From JASJAR01 sp039198225 (lineage in GTDB: Bacteria; Pseudomonadota; Alphaproteobacteria; Rhodobacterales; Rhodobacteraceae), in assembly GCA_039198225.1 (NCBI GenBank), contig JBCCTQ010000006.1, positions 62,001 to 126,000 on the forward strand: a stretch of 64,000 nucleotides of DNA. The letters are read 5' to 3'. A model generated the notes under the pieces. It was not told the DNA's origin and ran no database searches. It saw only the letters and a list, made by a program, of their open reading frames with translations. The position numbers and the translations under genes are program-made. Shown one piece after another: positions 1-7,901 of the stretch (positions are counted from its first letter, which is position 1; the number at the start of each line of letters is the position of its first letter).

Positions 1-815
1 TTCGGTTCAGCCAATGTGCGCACAAGCCCTTTAGTTTCAAGAGCTTCAAGCAATGCGCTTATGGCCACTTCGCCAATCGTAAAGCCGACAGCCGTCTGGC
101 CGATGGCGTTGGTCCCGAGGTTTAGGATTGTCGAGTCAGCCGCACCAATCGTTGTGCCGTCGACAAGCTCACCAGCGCCGCCAGCAGTACTCAAGCCGGA
201 GGTCGTGCCACCAAGGTCGCTGAGGGCTGTAAGGCCGCCGTTGAGACCTTTCGAGACCGAGCGGTTCATCTCGGCAAAGCGAACTTTCAACTGAACCTGC
301 TGTTCGCCGCCCACCAGAAGGAGGTTGGACACCCGGTCGGGTGCGTATCGGTTCGCCAATTCCATGGCCCGATCGACCTTACGGATCGAGGAAACGGTGC
401 CCGACAAGACGATCCCGTCATTGGCGGTCCGCACTTCGATAGCTTCGCCGGGAAGGATCTGGCGAAGACGCTCTTTGAACTCGGCAAGATCCGGCGTGAC
501 GCGCACATCCACATTTGTGATGAGCCTGCCGTCTGGGCCAAGGAGCGTCATCGTCGTCCGGCCTGGAGCGCGACCCAGCACGTAGATCGTGCGGTCGGAA
601 AGTGTTGAAATGTCAGCAATTCCAGGGTTGGCAATCGAGATTTCCGCAAATGGTTGTTCGGTTTCGACAACAACCGCGCGGTTGGTCGAGACGTTCAAAC
701 TCTGGGAAGCTTCCCCTGTCATAACTGATATTGTCTGCGCATGTCCGACGGACACGGCAGATACTGAAACGGCAACCCCAAAGAGGGCTGCCCTTAAGAC
801 TCTGTCGATTTTCAT
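1..815 (-). CDS. cpaC: Flp/Tad pilus secretin CpaC (RcpA), 3' end outside window
   Basis: Outer-membrane secretin through which the Flp (Tad) pilus is extruded. Only the first 271 codons are inside the window. I translated the minus strand directly: ATG at 815, a Sec signal peptide of about 26 residues ending near VSVGHAQ, then an N-terminal segment with NPGIADI and TIYVLGRAPG (residues about 62-94) typical of CpaC/RcpA, a BON-like stretch (about 104-165), and the start of the secretin domain at VQLKVRFAEMNR (about 174-185). It follows cpaB in the same direction after a 217-base gap containing a strong hairpin. Family assignment is firm; completeness cannot be judged. Confidence 0.93.
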   Translation of the reverse strand, partial: MKIDRVLRAALFGVAVSVSAVSVGHAQTISVMTGEASQSLNVSTNRAVVVETEQPFAEISIANPGIADISTLSDRTIYVLGRAPGRTTMTLLGPDGRLITNVDVRVTPDLAEFKERLRQILPGEAIEVRTANDGIVLSGTVSSIRKVDRAMELANRYAPDRVSNLLLVGGEQQVQLKVRFAEMNRSVSKGLNGGLTALSDLGGTTSGLSTAGGAGELVDGTTIGAADSTILNLGTNAIGQTAVGFTIGEVAISALLEALETKGLVRTLAEP

Positions 816-975
816 GTGACCTGCCTCTCCGATCACGCCTCAGTTAGCGCGGGTCTTCTCTGCCCGCATTGGCGACAAGATGCTTGAGTGAGCGTTTCTT
901 TGCAATAATCAATATGTTGTCTGGCGTGATTTATGTGGATAAGTGGCAACAGTAAAACGGCTTTTTCCCAAAGCG

Positions 976-1010
976 GAACGGGCGCCCCACATGATGTGGC
1001 GCGCCCGTTC
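976..1010 (-). promoter_or_regulatory. Long stem-loop between cpaB and cpaC
   Basis: Inverted repeat with 17-base arms (one mismatch) around a single central base, GAACGGGCGCGCCACAT on the minus strand paired with its near-complement. It lies 23 bases after the cpaB stop and about 160 bases before the cpaC start. No T-run follows directly, so it is not a textbook intrinsic terminator. It may be an mRNA processing or stability element that sets unequal expression within the pilus operon. Confidence 0.6.
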
Positions 1011-1032
1011 GTGTCCCTCGATATCTTGCAGC

Positions 1033-1866
1033 CTATTCGGTGGCGCACTCTTGTTCGATCCGAACGCGCTCCGTTCCGCGCCGTTCGATGCGGAAACACT
1101 CCTCTTGGCGCTGGACTGGGGCAGGCCCTTCGATACCCAAAAGGTCGCGTTGGTTGATCTGGACGCTCTCGGCCACCTGCTGGTCTTCCGCACCCACGAG
1201 CGACAGGGACAGACGTCCGGTGGCTTGGGCCTGGGCCAACGCTGCGGCCTGGTTTGGATTGACCTCGACGGTGACGGTTCGGGCCACGGTAGGACCGGTC
1301 CGGTCTTCATCGGCCGATTGGTCGACACCGATGATGCGCACCGCCGCTTCAATCAGGCGGGTGATCTCGCCGATCTCTGAACGGCCCGACCAATAGACGT
1401 CCACCCGGTCACCGGGCCGAAGAAAGCCCGACACACCCGATGTGACGTCAACGCGGATCGCAAAGGCGCGCATCCCTGCGCTTAGCCGCGCCGAGACGCC
1501 AGCTTCTTCGCCGGGGCCCGTCACTTTGCCGACCAGCACGGCTTCATGTTTTTCGATTGTGCGCATGACAGACCGCGCCACGTCCGGGCCGTCCGGGAAC
1601 AGCTCTTCCTCGGAGCTGAACGAGCCCTCGGGGATCGCATCTTCCGGCCAGCGGACGCGTTGAACGTCCTGCGGCAGAAGGCGCTCGCCGTAGCGCTTCT
1701 GTTTGTTGACAATATAAATGTCGACCAAAGGCACCATGGATTCACGCGCTGCGCGTTCCCGGGCCAGCTGGCTTTCATAGTTCGAAATGTAGCCCTGGGC
1801 CAAATATACGGCAAACCCTGCCAGCCCCAGGCCAAGCAATAGCACCAGTCCAAAAACGAGACGCAT
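1033..1866 (-). CDS. cpaB: Flp pilus assembly protein CpaB (RcpC)
   Basis: 277-residue inner-membrane/periplasmic pilus assembly protein that works next to the CpaC secretin. One N-terminal membrane anchor (LVFGLVLLLGLGLAGFAVYL, residues 3-22) is followed by a coiled segment and then the SAF/ChapFlgA-like domain (VDIYIVNKQKRYGERLLPQD, about 48-67), with the RcpC/CpaB part containing FAIRVDVTSGVSGFLRPGDR (about 136-155). The C-terminus carries two cysteines (EECF, EQECATE). The start ATG at 1866 has AAGGGG upstream. It sits downstream of two small pilin genes and upstream of cpaC, the usual pilin-assembly order, but no prepilin peptidase gene lies between them here. Confidence 0.92.
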   Translation of the reverse strand: MRLVFGLVLLLGLGLAGFAVYLAQGYISNYESQLARERAARESMVPLVDIYIVNKQKRYGERLLPQDVQRVRWPEDAIPEGSFSSEEELFPDGPDVARSVMRTIEKHEAVLVGKVTGPGEEAGVSARLSAGMRAFAIRVDVTSGVSGFLRPGDRVDVYWSGRSEIGEITRLIEAAVRIIGVDQSADEDRTGPTVARTVTVEVNPNQAAALAQAQATGRLSLSLVGAEDQQVAESVQINQRDLLGIEGPAPVQRQEECFRIERRGTERVRIEQECATE

Positions 1867-1991
1867 GGCTTACCCCTTCATGCTCTGAGACCGCCCTGAG
1901 CCAACCCCCGGACAGTCCACCGTGGGCATAAAAGCCCCAGATTGTGGCGAGTTCGTGGACAGAACTGGGTCTTCCAGTGCAAATCCACGCG

Positions 1992-2022
1992 CCAGGGGGC
2001 GGCCAAAAGACCGCCCCCCAGG
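1992..2022 (-). terminator. Stem-loop after the second Flp-like pilin
   Basis: GC-rich hairpin (GGGGGCGG paired with CCGCCCCC around a TCTTTTGG-type loop) 18 bases past the stop of the 62-residue pilin gene and before cpaB. There is no clear T-run after it, so it may work as a leaky terminator or 3' stabiliser that lowers expression of the assembly genes relative to the pilins. Confidence 0.5.
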
Positions 2023-2039
2023 TTCCGCGAGTAGTTGTT

Positions 2040-2228
2040 TTAGAACGTTGTCCGGATGTCGAGCCGTTCGAGTGCCGTTCCGACGCTCGTTGCTTCATCG
2101 GTGGTGACGTCGCGGAGAAGCAACGTCACCGCCACGCCAAATCCGCAAATCGCGGCAGTGATAACAACCCAGTCGACGGTCACTGCACCGTCTTCCTCGA
2201 CTACAAACGAGCGTACCATGTCCAACAT
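2040..2228 (-). CDS. Flp-family type IVb pilin-like protein, second copy
   Basis: 62-residue small pilin subunit or pseudopilin of the Flp/Tad system. A short N-terminal segment is followed by EEDGAVTVDWVVITAA, where the bond after the glycine fits the type IV prepilin peptidase site, then a hydrophobic helix (VVITAAICGFGVAVTLLL) and a short tail. The start chosen is ATG 2228, which has GGAG eight bases upstream; a GTG at 2237 is the alternative and would add three residues. The canonical Flp signature has Glu at +5 and Tyr at +6 of the mature protein, while here they are Asp and Trp. It pairs with the homologous gene upstream and differs mainly in the tail. Confidence 0.82.
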   Translation of the reverse strand: MLDMVRSFVVEEDGAVTVDWVVITAAICGFGVAVTLLLRDVTTDEATSVGTALERLDIRTTF

Positions 2229-2400
2229 AACAGTCACTCCATACGATAGTAGGACAGCCGCAAAAGCGCCCTTTGAATCGAAGGTCGGCTAAAAATCGGG
2301 CTCAAACGTGTCCCAATGTGGCCGCCATTTGGTTAAACATCTGAATTCAGGAAATAATCTGGAGCCAAATTGCCGACAATCATTTCGCATCCCCCAAACG

Positions 2401-2426
2401 AAAAAGCCGCGCCCAAGGGCGCGGCC
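2401..2426 (-). terminator. Intrinsic terminator after the first Flp-like pilin
   Basis: On the minus strand GCCGCGCCC - TTG - GGGCGCGGC is followed by TTTTT, a strong rho-independent terminator 23 bases beyond the pilin stop codon. It would separate high pilin expression from the downstream pilin copy and the cpa genes. Confidence 0.9.
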
Positions 2427-2448
2427 AATTCGTCGTATCACGCGGCGA

Positions 2449-2643
2449 TTAGAAGCCGGTGTTGATTTCCTGCGTCTCGAGCGAGGAAGAGATCTTCTCG
2501 GTGAGGGTCTGCGTACCGCCACGGACCGAGGCGAGAACGGCGATGCCGAGGCCAACGATGGCAGCAGTCAGCACAACCCAGTCGACGGTCACAGCGCCGT
2601 CTTCATCTTTCTTAAAAGTGTTCGCAAGCTTAAACAGTTTCAT
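2449..2643 (-). CDS. Flp-family type IVb pilin
   Basis: 64-residue pilin of the Flp/Tad pilus, probably the major subunit given its own terminator and leader. The N-terminal part MKLFKLANTFKKDEDG precedes a prepilin peptidase-type site after the glycine, then AVTVDWVVLTAAIVGLGIAV forms the hydrophobic assembly helix and a short hydrophilic tail ends in EINTGF. ATG 2643 is chosen because GGAGG lies eight bases upstream; an in-frame ATG at 2655 overlaps that ribosome site and is unlikely. As in the second copy, mature positions 5 and 6 are Asp-Trp rather than the usual Glu-Tyr. Confidence 0.87.
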   Translation of the reverse strand: MKLFKLANTFKKDEDGAVTVDWVVLTAAIVGLGIAVLASVRGGTQTLTEKISSSLETQEINTGF

Positions 2644-2989
2644 GTGTCCCTCCATAGGCACGTTTGGTTTGGACCTTGGCGGATCCAACCAAACCGTGGT
2701 CATCACGATCTGTCCGCCTTGGTATGAGCGTATATGGCCGGAACATTGGGGCGAGAGTTTGTCGGGGTTCGTACGATTTTCGAAAGCGGTTAAGAATTCG
2801 GAAGAGATTTCATAAACCACTGATTTACAAAGAAAAAAAATTCTTGGATGGGTGCTGTGCCGGCGACATTTGCGACCATGCCAGCGCATCATTTACATCT
2901 CGTAAACAATCAAATTTGTGACACTGGCTTTCCCACGCGAGATTTGGCATTCTTGCCCAAAATGGGCACCGTCGAGCAGGGCCAATTCT
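2644..2989. other. Divergent intergenic region between pilin and transglycosylase genes
   Basis: 346 bases without a credible gene. It holds the 5' leader of the pilin gene with an inverted repeat (2662-2694), an AT-rich tract with A9 around 2830-2840, and, 22 bases before the transglycosylase start, a palindrome TGCCCA-AAA-TGGGCA (2954-2968). It must contain promoters for both directions, but I cannot place them with confidence. Confidence 0.6.
2662..2694 (-). promoter_or_regulatory. Inverted repeat in the pilin 5' leader
   Basis: GTTTGGTTTGGA and TCCAACCAAAC form near-perfect arms (one bulged base) around a 10-base loop, ending about 19 bases upstream of the pilin start codon and just outside the GGAGG ribosome site. 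In the transcript it would be a 5' hairpin of the kind that protects abundant mRNAs, or a protein-binding site in the DNA. Confidence 0.5.
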
Positions 2990-3841
2990 ATGAAAAGGTT
3001 AAGGTTAACGGTTTCGGCCGTGCTATTAATTTGGAGCGGGGCCGTCTTTGCGGAAAGCCCCGCGCCTTTGCCGAAGTTTGAATCGAAGCGTGTCGGCATT
3101 CCGGATGGGACGAGTGGTCGACGCATAACGGTCCAGATCGATCCAAGCACTTGGCCGCCTCCGCTGCCCTCCGAGGAGAAGGATGAAGATGCGGCGGCGC
3201 CAGGTGCGGTCGACCAAAGCCCGGCTCCTGAGGCCCCTGAAAGCGCCTATGCCTGGTTCTGGCGGAATGTCTCGCCGGATATGACCTCCAATTCGGGAGA
3301 CCGTATGGAGGCCGCTCTGTCCATTCTGACGGCGGCGGCGGGAACCGACCAGGATGTGCCAGCGCCAAGGGCCGACGCGCTCCGCCGGATCACCGAAGAG
3401 CACGGCGCAACAATCCTTAAGGCCTCGCTCGGCACGTCTGTCTCGCCAGCCCTGGTGCTTGCGGTGATTGCGGTCGAAAGTTCGGGACGGGTCGATGCAG
3501 TCAGTTCCGCGGGGGCCAAAGGGCTCATGCAATTGATGCCGGCCACCGCCGAACGCTTCGAGGTCACCGACCTCTCAGTCGGCGAGAATGTCCGCGGCGG
3601 CACCGAATATCTCGATTGGCTGATCCGACACTTTGACGGCGACGTGGTCTTAGCCTTGGCAGGATATAATGCCGGAGAAGGCGCTGTTCGCGACCATGGG
3701 GGCGTGCCGCCTTATGCCGAGACCCGCGACTATGTGCCGAAGGTCCTGGCTGCCTGGCGGATCGCACGGCTTCTCTGCAAGACCCCACCGGCCTTTCTCC
3801 AAGAAGGCTGCGTATTCGAAGGAACGCTCTCTCCGAGCTGA
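2990..3841 (+). CDS. Lytic transglycosylase, SLT family
   Basis: Secreted peptidoglycan lytic transglycosylase, 283 residues. ATG 2990 is chosen because it gives a clean Sec signal peptide (MKRLRLTVSAVLLIWSGAVFA); the longer frame adds 24 unlikely residues. After a Pro/Ala/Glu-rich linker (about 50-90) the SLT goose-lysozyme-like domain runs from about residue 150: VIAVESSGRVDAVSS contains the catalytic Glu, GAKGLMQLMPATAERF is the second motif, and LALAGYNAGEGAV the third. Two Cys near the C-terminus could form a disulfide. It stands alone, divergent from the pilin genes; a role in opening the wall for the Tad pilus is possible but only inferred from position. Confidence 0.9.
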   Translation: MKRLRLTVSAVLLIWSGAVFAESPAPLPKFESKRVGIPDGTSGRRITVQIDPSTWPPPLPSEEKDEDAAAPGAVDQSPAPEAPESAYAWFWRNVSPDMTSNSGDRMEAALSILTAAAGTDQDVPAPRADALRRITEEHGATILKASLGTSVSPALVLAVIAVESSGRVDAVSSAGAKGLMQLMPATAERFEVTDLSVGENVRGGTEYLDWLIRHFDGDVVLALAGYNAGEGAVRDHGGVPPYAETRDYVPKVLAAWRIARLLCKTPPAFLQEGCVFEGTLSPS

Positions 3842-3868
3842 CGGCATGTCCGCCAGGCGCCGCTCTAC

Positions 3869-4606
3869 CTAGACTGAGAGCTTCTTGAAGATCGGTTCGG
3901 GGATGAAACGAATAATCGTCATGATCCCAAACCAGAAGAACGGGGTGTAGATTACGTTCCGCTTTTTGGCGACGGCGCGGAGAATGTCGCGGGCGACTTT
4001 TTCAGGCGACGCGACGAGGAAAAGCCCCTCAAGTCCCCAGGTCATCGCCGTGTCGACGAAACCGGGTTTCACGGTCACCACATGGGCGCCAGCCCGGCCG
4101 AGCCGGTTCCGCAGCCCCGCAAGATAGGTGTGAAAGCCCGCCTTGGCGGACCCATAGACATAATTGCCGATCCGGCCCCGGTCACCGGCAACGGAGCCCA
4201 CGCCCACCACTGTGCCCGCGCCCCGTTCCTCCAAGAGGGGGGCGATGGCCTGAAGGAACCGGGCCGGACCGGTGAAGCTGTCGATCACTGTGCCGTCGAG
4301 GAGGCTTGGGTCGGCATCGATCTCCGATTGGGGCGGCATGGAGCCCACAAAGACCGCGACGCTGATCGTCCCGTCGATTTCTCCGGCCCGGGCCAGGATC
4401 GGATCGAAGCTCTCAGGGCTGCGGGCGTCAAACGCCATGGCCTCGGCCAGGGCTGCGCCCCGTGCGGCTGCATCGGAGGCGCTGGTGGCAAGATCGGTCT
4501 CGTCGCGCCCGGCGAGGATTACCCCGTCGCCCCGCTCGGCCACGGCGCGGGCAAAGGCGCGCGCCATGGAAGATGTGGCGCCCAATATGATCCAGGTTTC
4601 GGCCAT
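3869..4606 (-). CDS. SDR-family reductase resembling DprE2 (decaprenylphosphoryl-2-keto-ribose reductase)
   Basis: 245-residue short-chain dehydrogenase. The cofactor motif is GATSSMARA (residues 9-17) and the active-site pair is YVYGSAKAG (Tyr-x3-Lys). The tail ends in a hydrophobic segment (FFWFGIMTIIRFIPEPIF) that may sit on the membrane. Its start overlaps by one base (TGATG) the stop of the DprE1-like oxidase upstream, so the two are translationally coupled. In mycobacteria the DprE1/DprE2 pair oxidises and re-reduces the 2' position of polyprenyl-phosphoribose to give polyprenyl-phosphoarabinose; the same two-step epimerisation is inferred here. The exact substrate is unknown. Confidence 0.75.
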   Translation of the reverse strand: MAETWIILGATSSMARAFARAVAERGDGVILAGRDETDLATSASDAAARGAALAEAMAFDARSPESFDPILARAGEIDGTISVAVFVGSMPPQSEIDADPSLLDGTVIDSFTGPARFLQAIAPLLEERGAGTVVGVGSVAGDRGRIGNYVYGSAKAGFHTYLAGLRNRLGRAGAHVVTVKPGFVDTAMTWGLEGLFLVASPEKVARDILRAVAKKRNVIYTPFFWFGIMTIIRFIPEPIFKKLSV

Positions 4607-5910
4607 CAGAGGCTCCGTAACTTAAGGCGCCGGGTCAAATCGGTCTCGTAGGCGCGGTCAGGGTCGATCTCGGCCAGTGCTTCGGCCCAGGCGCGGCGTT
4701 CGGGATACATGGTTGCCACGGCCTCTGCCCCTGCAAGGGAATCCTTAGCAAGATAGATCCGCCCGCCCGCGTCGCTTGTCGCGGCCACGAGGTCGCCCAT
4801 GATCGCCTCGGCCCGGCCCCGGTTGGGGAAATCCACCGCCAGCGTATAGCCTTCCATCGGGAACGACATCATGCCTGCCCGCCCGGGCCCCATGCGTTTG
4901 AGCACCGCCAAGGGCGAAGCGAGGCCCGACTTGGCAATCCGCTCAAGCATCGCCCGGAGGGCATCGACCGCGCCCAAGGGCACGACGCATTGGAACTGGT
5001 GAAATCCGGCTTTGCCGTAAAGGCGGTTCCAATCGTGGATCTTGTCGAGTGGGAAGAAGAAATCTCCGATCGGTTTGACGAGGGTGCGCCCCCGTGCCGG
5101 GACCCGGCGCAAATAGGCTTCGTTAAAAACCCGCACCACCTGGGGCGAAAGCACAAATCCCGGCGCATCGAAGGGCACCGATTTCGGACGGGGTTTGAGC
5201 GGGGTGAGCCCCGAGCCCGTCTCAGCCTCTTCGAGAATGCCGCGGCCGAGCCCCGCGCCTAAAGCCGTCGCATCGATCCAACCCACGGTGTAGGTGGCCT
5301 CTGAGCCGTCAAGGAGGGCAATATGCTCGTCCCAATCGCGCACCCGGCGCTCGGTGACCACCATCACATCGCCTTTGGCGCGCTTCATTCGGATCTTGGC
5401 GTCGCGGATAACGCCGGTTTGGCCGAGCCCGCCCAGCGTAACCCGGAAGAGAGGATCGGTTTCGCCGATCTCTTGCTCGCCGTTCGGTCCTACGAGCGCG
5501 AAACTTGCCACATGCTGGCCAAAGGAACCCGCATTGTGGTGGTTCTTGCCATGAACGTCATGGCCGATCGCGCCGCCGACGGTGGCAAAGCCCGTGCCGG
5601 GCATGACCGGAGGGAGCCAACCTTTCGGCGCGAAGATCTCGGTGAGCGCGCCGAGGGGCATTCCCGCTTCCACATGGGCGATGCCTGTGTCCTCGTCAAA
5701 GCCGAGGACCCGGTCCATCCGCGTGAGATCGATAGCCTTGCCGCCTGAATTCAGACAGGCATCGCCGTAGGAGCGGCGATTGCCAATGGCCGGGGCCCCG
5801 CCTTCGGTGAGGAGGGCGGCGAGATGGCGCGCGCGTTCAGGCCGGGCCAGCGCGCCCTCGGCGCGGATCGCCCGTCCCCAGCCGCAATACTCAGCTTGCT
5901 TCCAGGACAT
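4606..5910 (-). CDS. FAD-linked oxidase resembling DprE1 (polyprenyl-phosphoribose 2'-oxidase)
   Basis: 434-residue flavoprotein of the VAO/ALO type. The FAD domain carries RSYGDACLNSGG (about 43-54) and GTGFATVGGAIGHDVHGKNH (about 104-123), with the His of the HG..H region seen in DprE1. The C-terminal half has GYTLAVDFPNRGR, aligning with the region that holds the benzothiazinone-reactive Cys of mycobacterial DprE1; here that position is Ala. The tail KDSLAGAEAVATMYP...DLTRRLKL also matches DprE1. ATG 5910 is chosen over the longer frame because it matches family length and overlaps the upstream gene by only 20 bases. It forms an operon with a membrane protein upstream and a DprE2-like reductase downstream. 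Confidence 0.8.
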   Translation of the reverse strand: MSWKQAEYCGWGRAIRAEGALARPERARHLAALLTEGGAPAIGNRRSYGDACLNSGGKAIDLTRMDRVLGFDEDTGIAHVEAGMPLGALTEIFAPKGWLPPVMPGTGFATVGGAIGHDVHGKNHHNAGSFGQHVASFALVGPNGEQEIGETDPLFRVTLGGLGQTGVIRDAKIRMKRAKGDVMVVTERRVRDWDEHIALLDGSEATYTVGWIDATALGAGLGRGILEEAETGSGLTPLKPRPKSVPFDAPGFVLSPQVVRVFNEAYLRRVPARGRTLVKPIGDFFFPLDKIHDWNRLYGKAGFHQFQCVVPLGAVDALRAMLERIAKSGLASPLAVLKRMGPGRAGMMSFPMEGYTLAVDFPNRGRAEAIMGDLVAATSDAGGRIYLAKDSLAGAEAVATMYPERRAWAEALAEIDPDRAYETDLTRRLKLRSL

Positions 5911-6913
5911 ACTTCTTTCTTTGAGAGATCCGCTCGGCAAAAGGGAAGACCAAAAGTCCAATGCCGATGGCGAACCAAAGCGTAGTGACGCGGATAATCA
6001 ACGTCGCAGGCACCGCAATCTCGAGCGGCACGCCGATCGAGAGCAAGAGCCCCACCATGGCCGCTTCCGCCCCGCCGACCCCGCCAGGAAGGCCCGTGAG
6101 CCCGCCAGCTAGCGTGGCGAAAAGAAAGATTGCTGTTGCCATCCCTAAGCCCACATCGGCGCCCATCCATTGAAGGAGGAGCCAAAAGGCAAGCGCTTCG
6201 GCCGCCCAACCGATGATGCCGCAGACCATACCGGCTGTTAACGTGAGCGGATCCTGAAACGCATCGAGCGATAGCGAGGCGCGCCGGATCCGAGCAAAGA
6301 GACGGGCGCCTAGGCCCGTGGCCTTATACCCCAGCGTTGCCGTGAGGCGCATGAGCCGCGGCCGCGTCGCCACATAGGCCGCGCCGAGGGCTAGGGCGAC
6401 CACCGGGACCGCTCCGGCGATCCCAGAAGCCGTAAAGGCCAAGGCCACGGCAAGGATCGCGGCCATCGCAGCCAGATCCGAGGCGCGATCAATCAACACA
6501 AGGGGGGCAGTACGTTCGAAACTCCAGCCGGTCTCGCGCCGGAGCCAACGCATCCGCACCAATTCCCCAACCCGGCCTGGGGTCACGGACATCGCAAAAC
6601 CAGCCAAGAAATGGCGGATATTTTGCCAAAGCGAGGTCGGCAGGCCGAGACGGCGGGCAAAGATGTGCCACCTCAGACCGCGGAAAAGGTAGTTAATGAG
6701 GCTCAATGCAAGAAGCGCGATCATCTCCGACAGGGTGACCCGCTGGAGACCGTCGAGCGTCTCTTGCCACCCTGTGGCGGCCGCCAGGCCGCCGAGTCCC
6801 GCCAAAACCAAAACAAAAAGGCCGCCGAGTAGTGCGAAATCTCGCCACCGCTGCCGGGTGTCCCCGGAAGCCGGAACGGCAAATGTCGTCGGTTCAGCGT
6901 CGCTCATCATCAT
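5891..6913 (-). CDS. Lysylphosphatidylglycerol synthase TM-region (UPF0104) membrane protein
   Basis: 340-residue polytopic inner-membrane protein with about eight hydrophobic segments (for example FALLGGLFVLVLAGLGGLAA near residue 27 and AAMAAILAVALAFTASGIAG near 155). It has the family hallmarks LRWHIFARRLG, GRVGELVRMRWL (around 115) and GLPGGVGGAEAAMVGLL (around 278). Members are integral membrane proteins often found next to polyprenyl-phosphate sugar enzymes. As first gene of an operon with DprE1- and DprE2-like enzymes, it is a candidate for moving the lipid-linked product across the membrane. That role is inference from context. Confidence 0.82.
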   Translation of the reverse strand: MMMSDAEPTTFAVPASGDTRQRWRDFALLGGLFVLVLAGLGGLAAATGWQETLDGLQRVTLSEMIALLALSLINYLFRGLRWHIFARRLGLPTSLWQNIRHFLAGFAMSVTPGRVGELVRMRWLRRETGWSFERTAPLVLIDRASDLAAMAAILAVALAFTASGIAGAVPVVALALGAAYVATRPRLMRLTATLGYKATGLGARLFARIRRASLSLDAFQDPLTLTAGMVCGIIGWAAEALAFWLLLQWMGADVGLGMATAIFLFATLAGGLTGLPGGVGGAEAAMVGLLLSIGVPLEIAVPATLIIRVTTLWFAIGIGLLVFPFAERISQRKKYVLEAS

Positions 6914-6994
6914 TGCCCCGCGCCTTATGTAGATAATAGGGCGACAATATGAATGAAAATGCCTAAGGACGCGGCCTCGCGGAGCTGTGAGGGC

Positions 6995-7285
6995 TTAAAC
7001 AGAAAACGCGTCGGCCCATTCGGGGTGGCGCCGGCGCATGGCATTCACGAATGGGCAAAGGGGATTGATGCGGAACCCCTCGGCTTTGGCGTCAGCCACC
7101 AGGCGAGTGGCCAGGGCTTTCCCGGCCCCCGTACCCCTCAGCGCGTCCGGCACGCCCGTATGGTCGGCGATCACGAGGGTCGGAGACAGGATTGAATAGG
7201 TGAGTTCAGCCACAGCGCCGTCTTTTCGAATGACGTAGCGGCCCTTCGATCCATTCACCTCCCGCTCGATCTCAAACTCAGACAA
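6995..7285 (-). CDS. Small GNAT-family N-acetyltransferase (YjdJ/PF14542 type)
   Basis: 96-residue single-domain acetyltransferase-like protein. The acetyl-CoA-binding region is visible as HTGVPDALRGTGAGKALATR, and the C-terminal CPFVNAMRRRHPEWADAF matches the family. Members of this short class are widespread; their substrate is generally unknown. The start overlaps the end of scoB by eight bases, so it is the third gene of the scoAB operon. No link between its reaction and ketone-body metabolism can be read from sequence. Confidence 0.85.
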   Translation of the reverse strand: MSEFEIEREVNGSKGRYVIRKDGAVAELTYSILSPTLVIADHTGVPDALRGTGAGKALATRLVADAKAEGFRINPLCPFVNAMRRRHPEWADAFSV

Positions 7286-7901
7286 GCGTCGCCCCGGTCG
7301 ATTGTCTGATATCGTCTTCGGTCACGTCGGGCGCAGTCTCGACGATCTTGAGCCCGCCCTCCACCACGTCGAGGACCCCGAGATTGGTGATGATCCGGTC
7401 GACCACGCCGGTTCCGGTGAGGGGAAGGGTGCACTCCTTCAAGAGCTTCGTCTCACCCTTCTTGTTGGTGTGATCCATCACGACGATGACCCGGCCGACC
7501 CCGGCAACGAGGTCCATCGCGCCGCCCATCCCTTTGACGAGCTTTCCAGGGATCATCCAATTGGCGAGATCTCCGTTTTCGGCAACTTCCATGGCCCCGA
7601 GGATCGCCGCGGCAATTTTCCCGCCCCGGATCATCCCGAAGGAGGTGGCGGAATCAAAGTATGCGGTCCGGTCCATCTCGGTGATGGTTTGTTTGCCCGC
7701 ATTGATGAGATCAGGGTCTTCCTCGCCCTCATACGGGAAAGGGCCCATGCCGAGCATGCCGTTTTCCGATTGGAGCGTGATGTCTTTGTCGCCGACATAA
7801 TTGGCCACCAGCGTCGGGATGCCAATGCCGAGATTGACATACATCCCGTCTTCGAGCTCGGCCGCAGCCCGTTCTGCCATCTGGTTCCGGTCCCAAGGCA
7901 T
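7278..7901 (-). CDS. scoB: 3-oxoacid CoA-transferase subunit B
   Basis: 207-residue beta subunit of succinyl-CoA:3-ketoacid CoA-transferase, which with subunit A activates acetoacetate for use as carbon source. The family core is clear: GMYVNLGIGIPTLVANYV near residue 20, then SENGMLGMGP with the catalytic Glu of the SENG motif, and the C-terminal LGVLDVVEGGLKIVE. ATG 7901 is preferred to the GTG one codon upstream because it matches family starts (MPWDRNQMA) and forms a TGATG overlap with scoA. Confidence 0.95.
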   Translation of the reverse strand: MPWDRNQMAERAAAELEDGMYVNLGIGIPTLVANYVGDKDITLQSENGMLGMGPFPYEGEEDPDLINAGKQTITEMDRTAYFDSATSFGMIRGGKIAAAILGAMEVAENGDLANWMIPGKLVKGMGGAMDLVAGVGRVIVVMDHTNKKGETKLLKECTLPLTGTGVVDRIITNLGVLDVVEGGLKIVETAPDVTEDDIRQSTGATLV

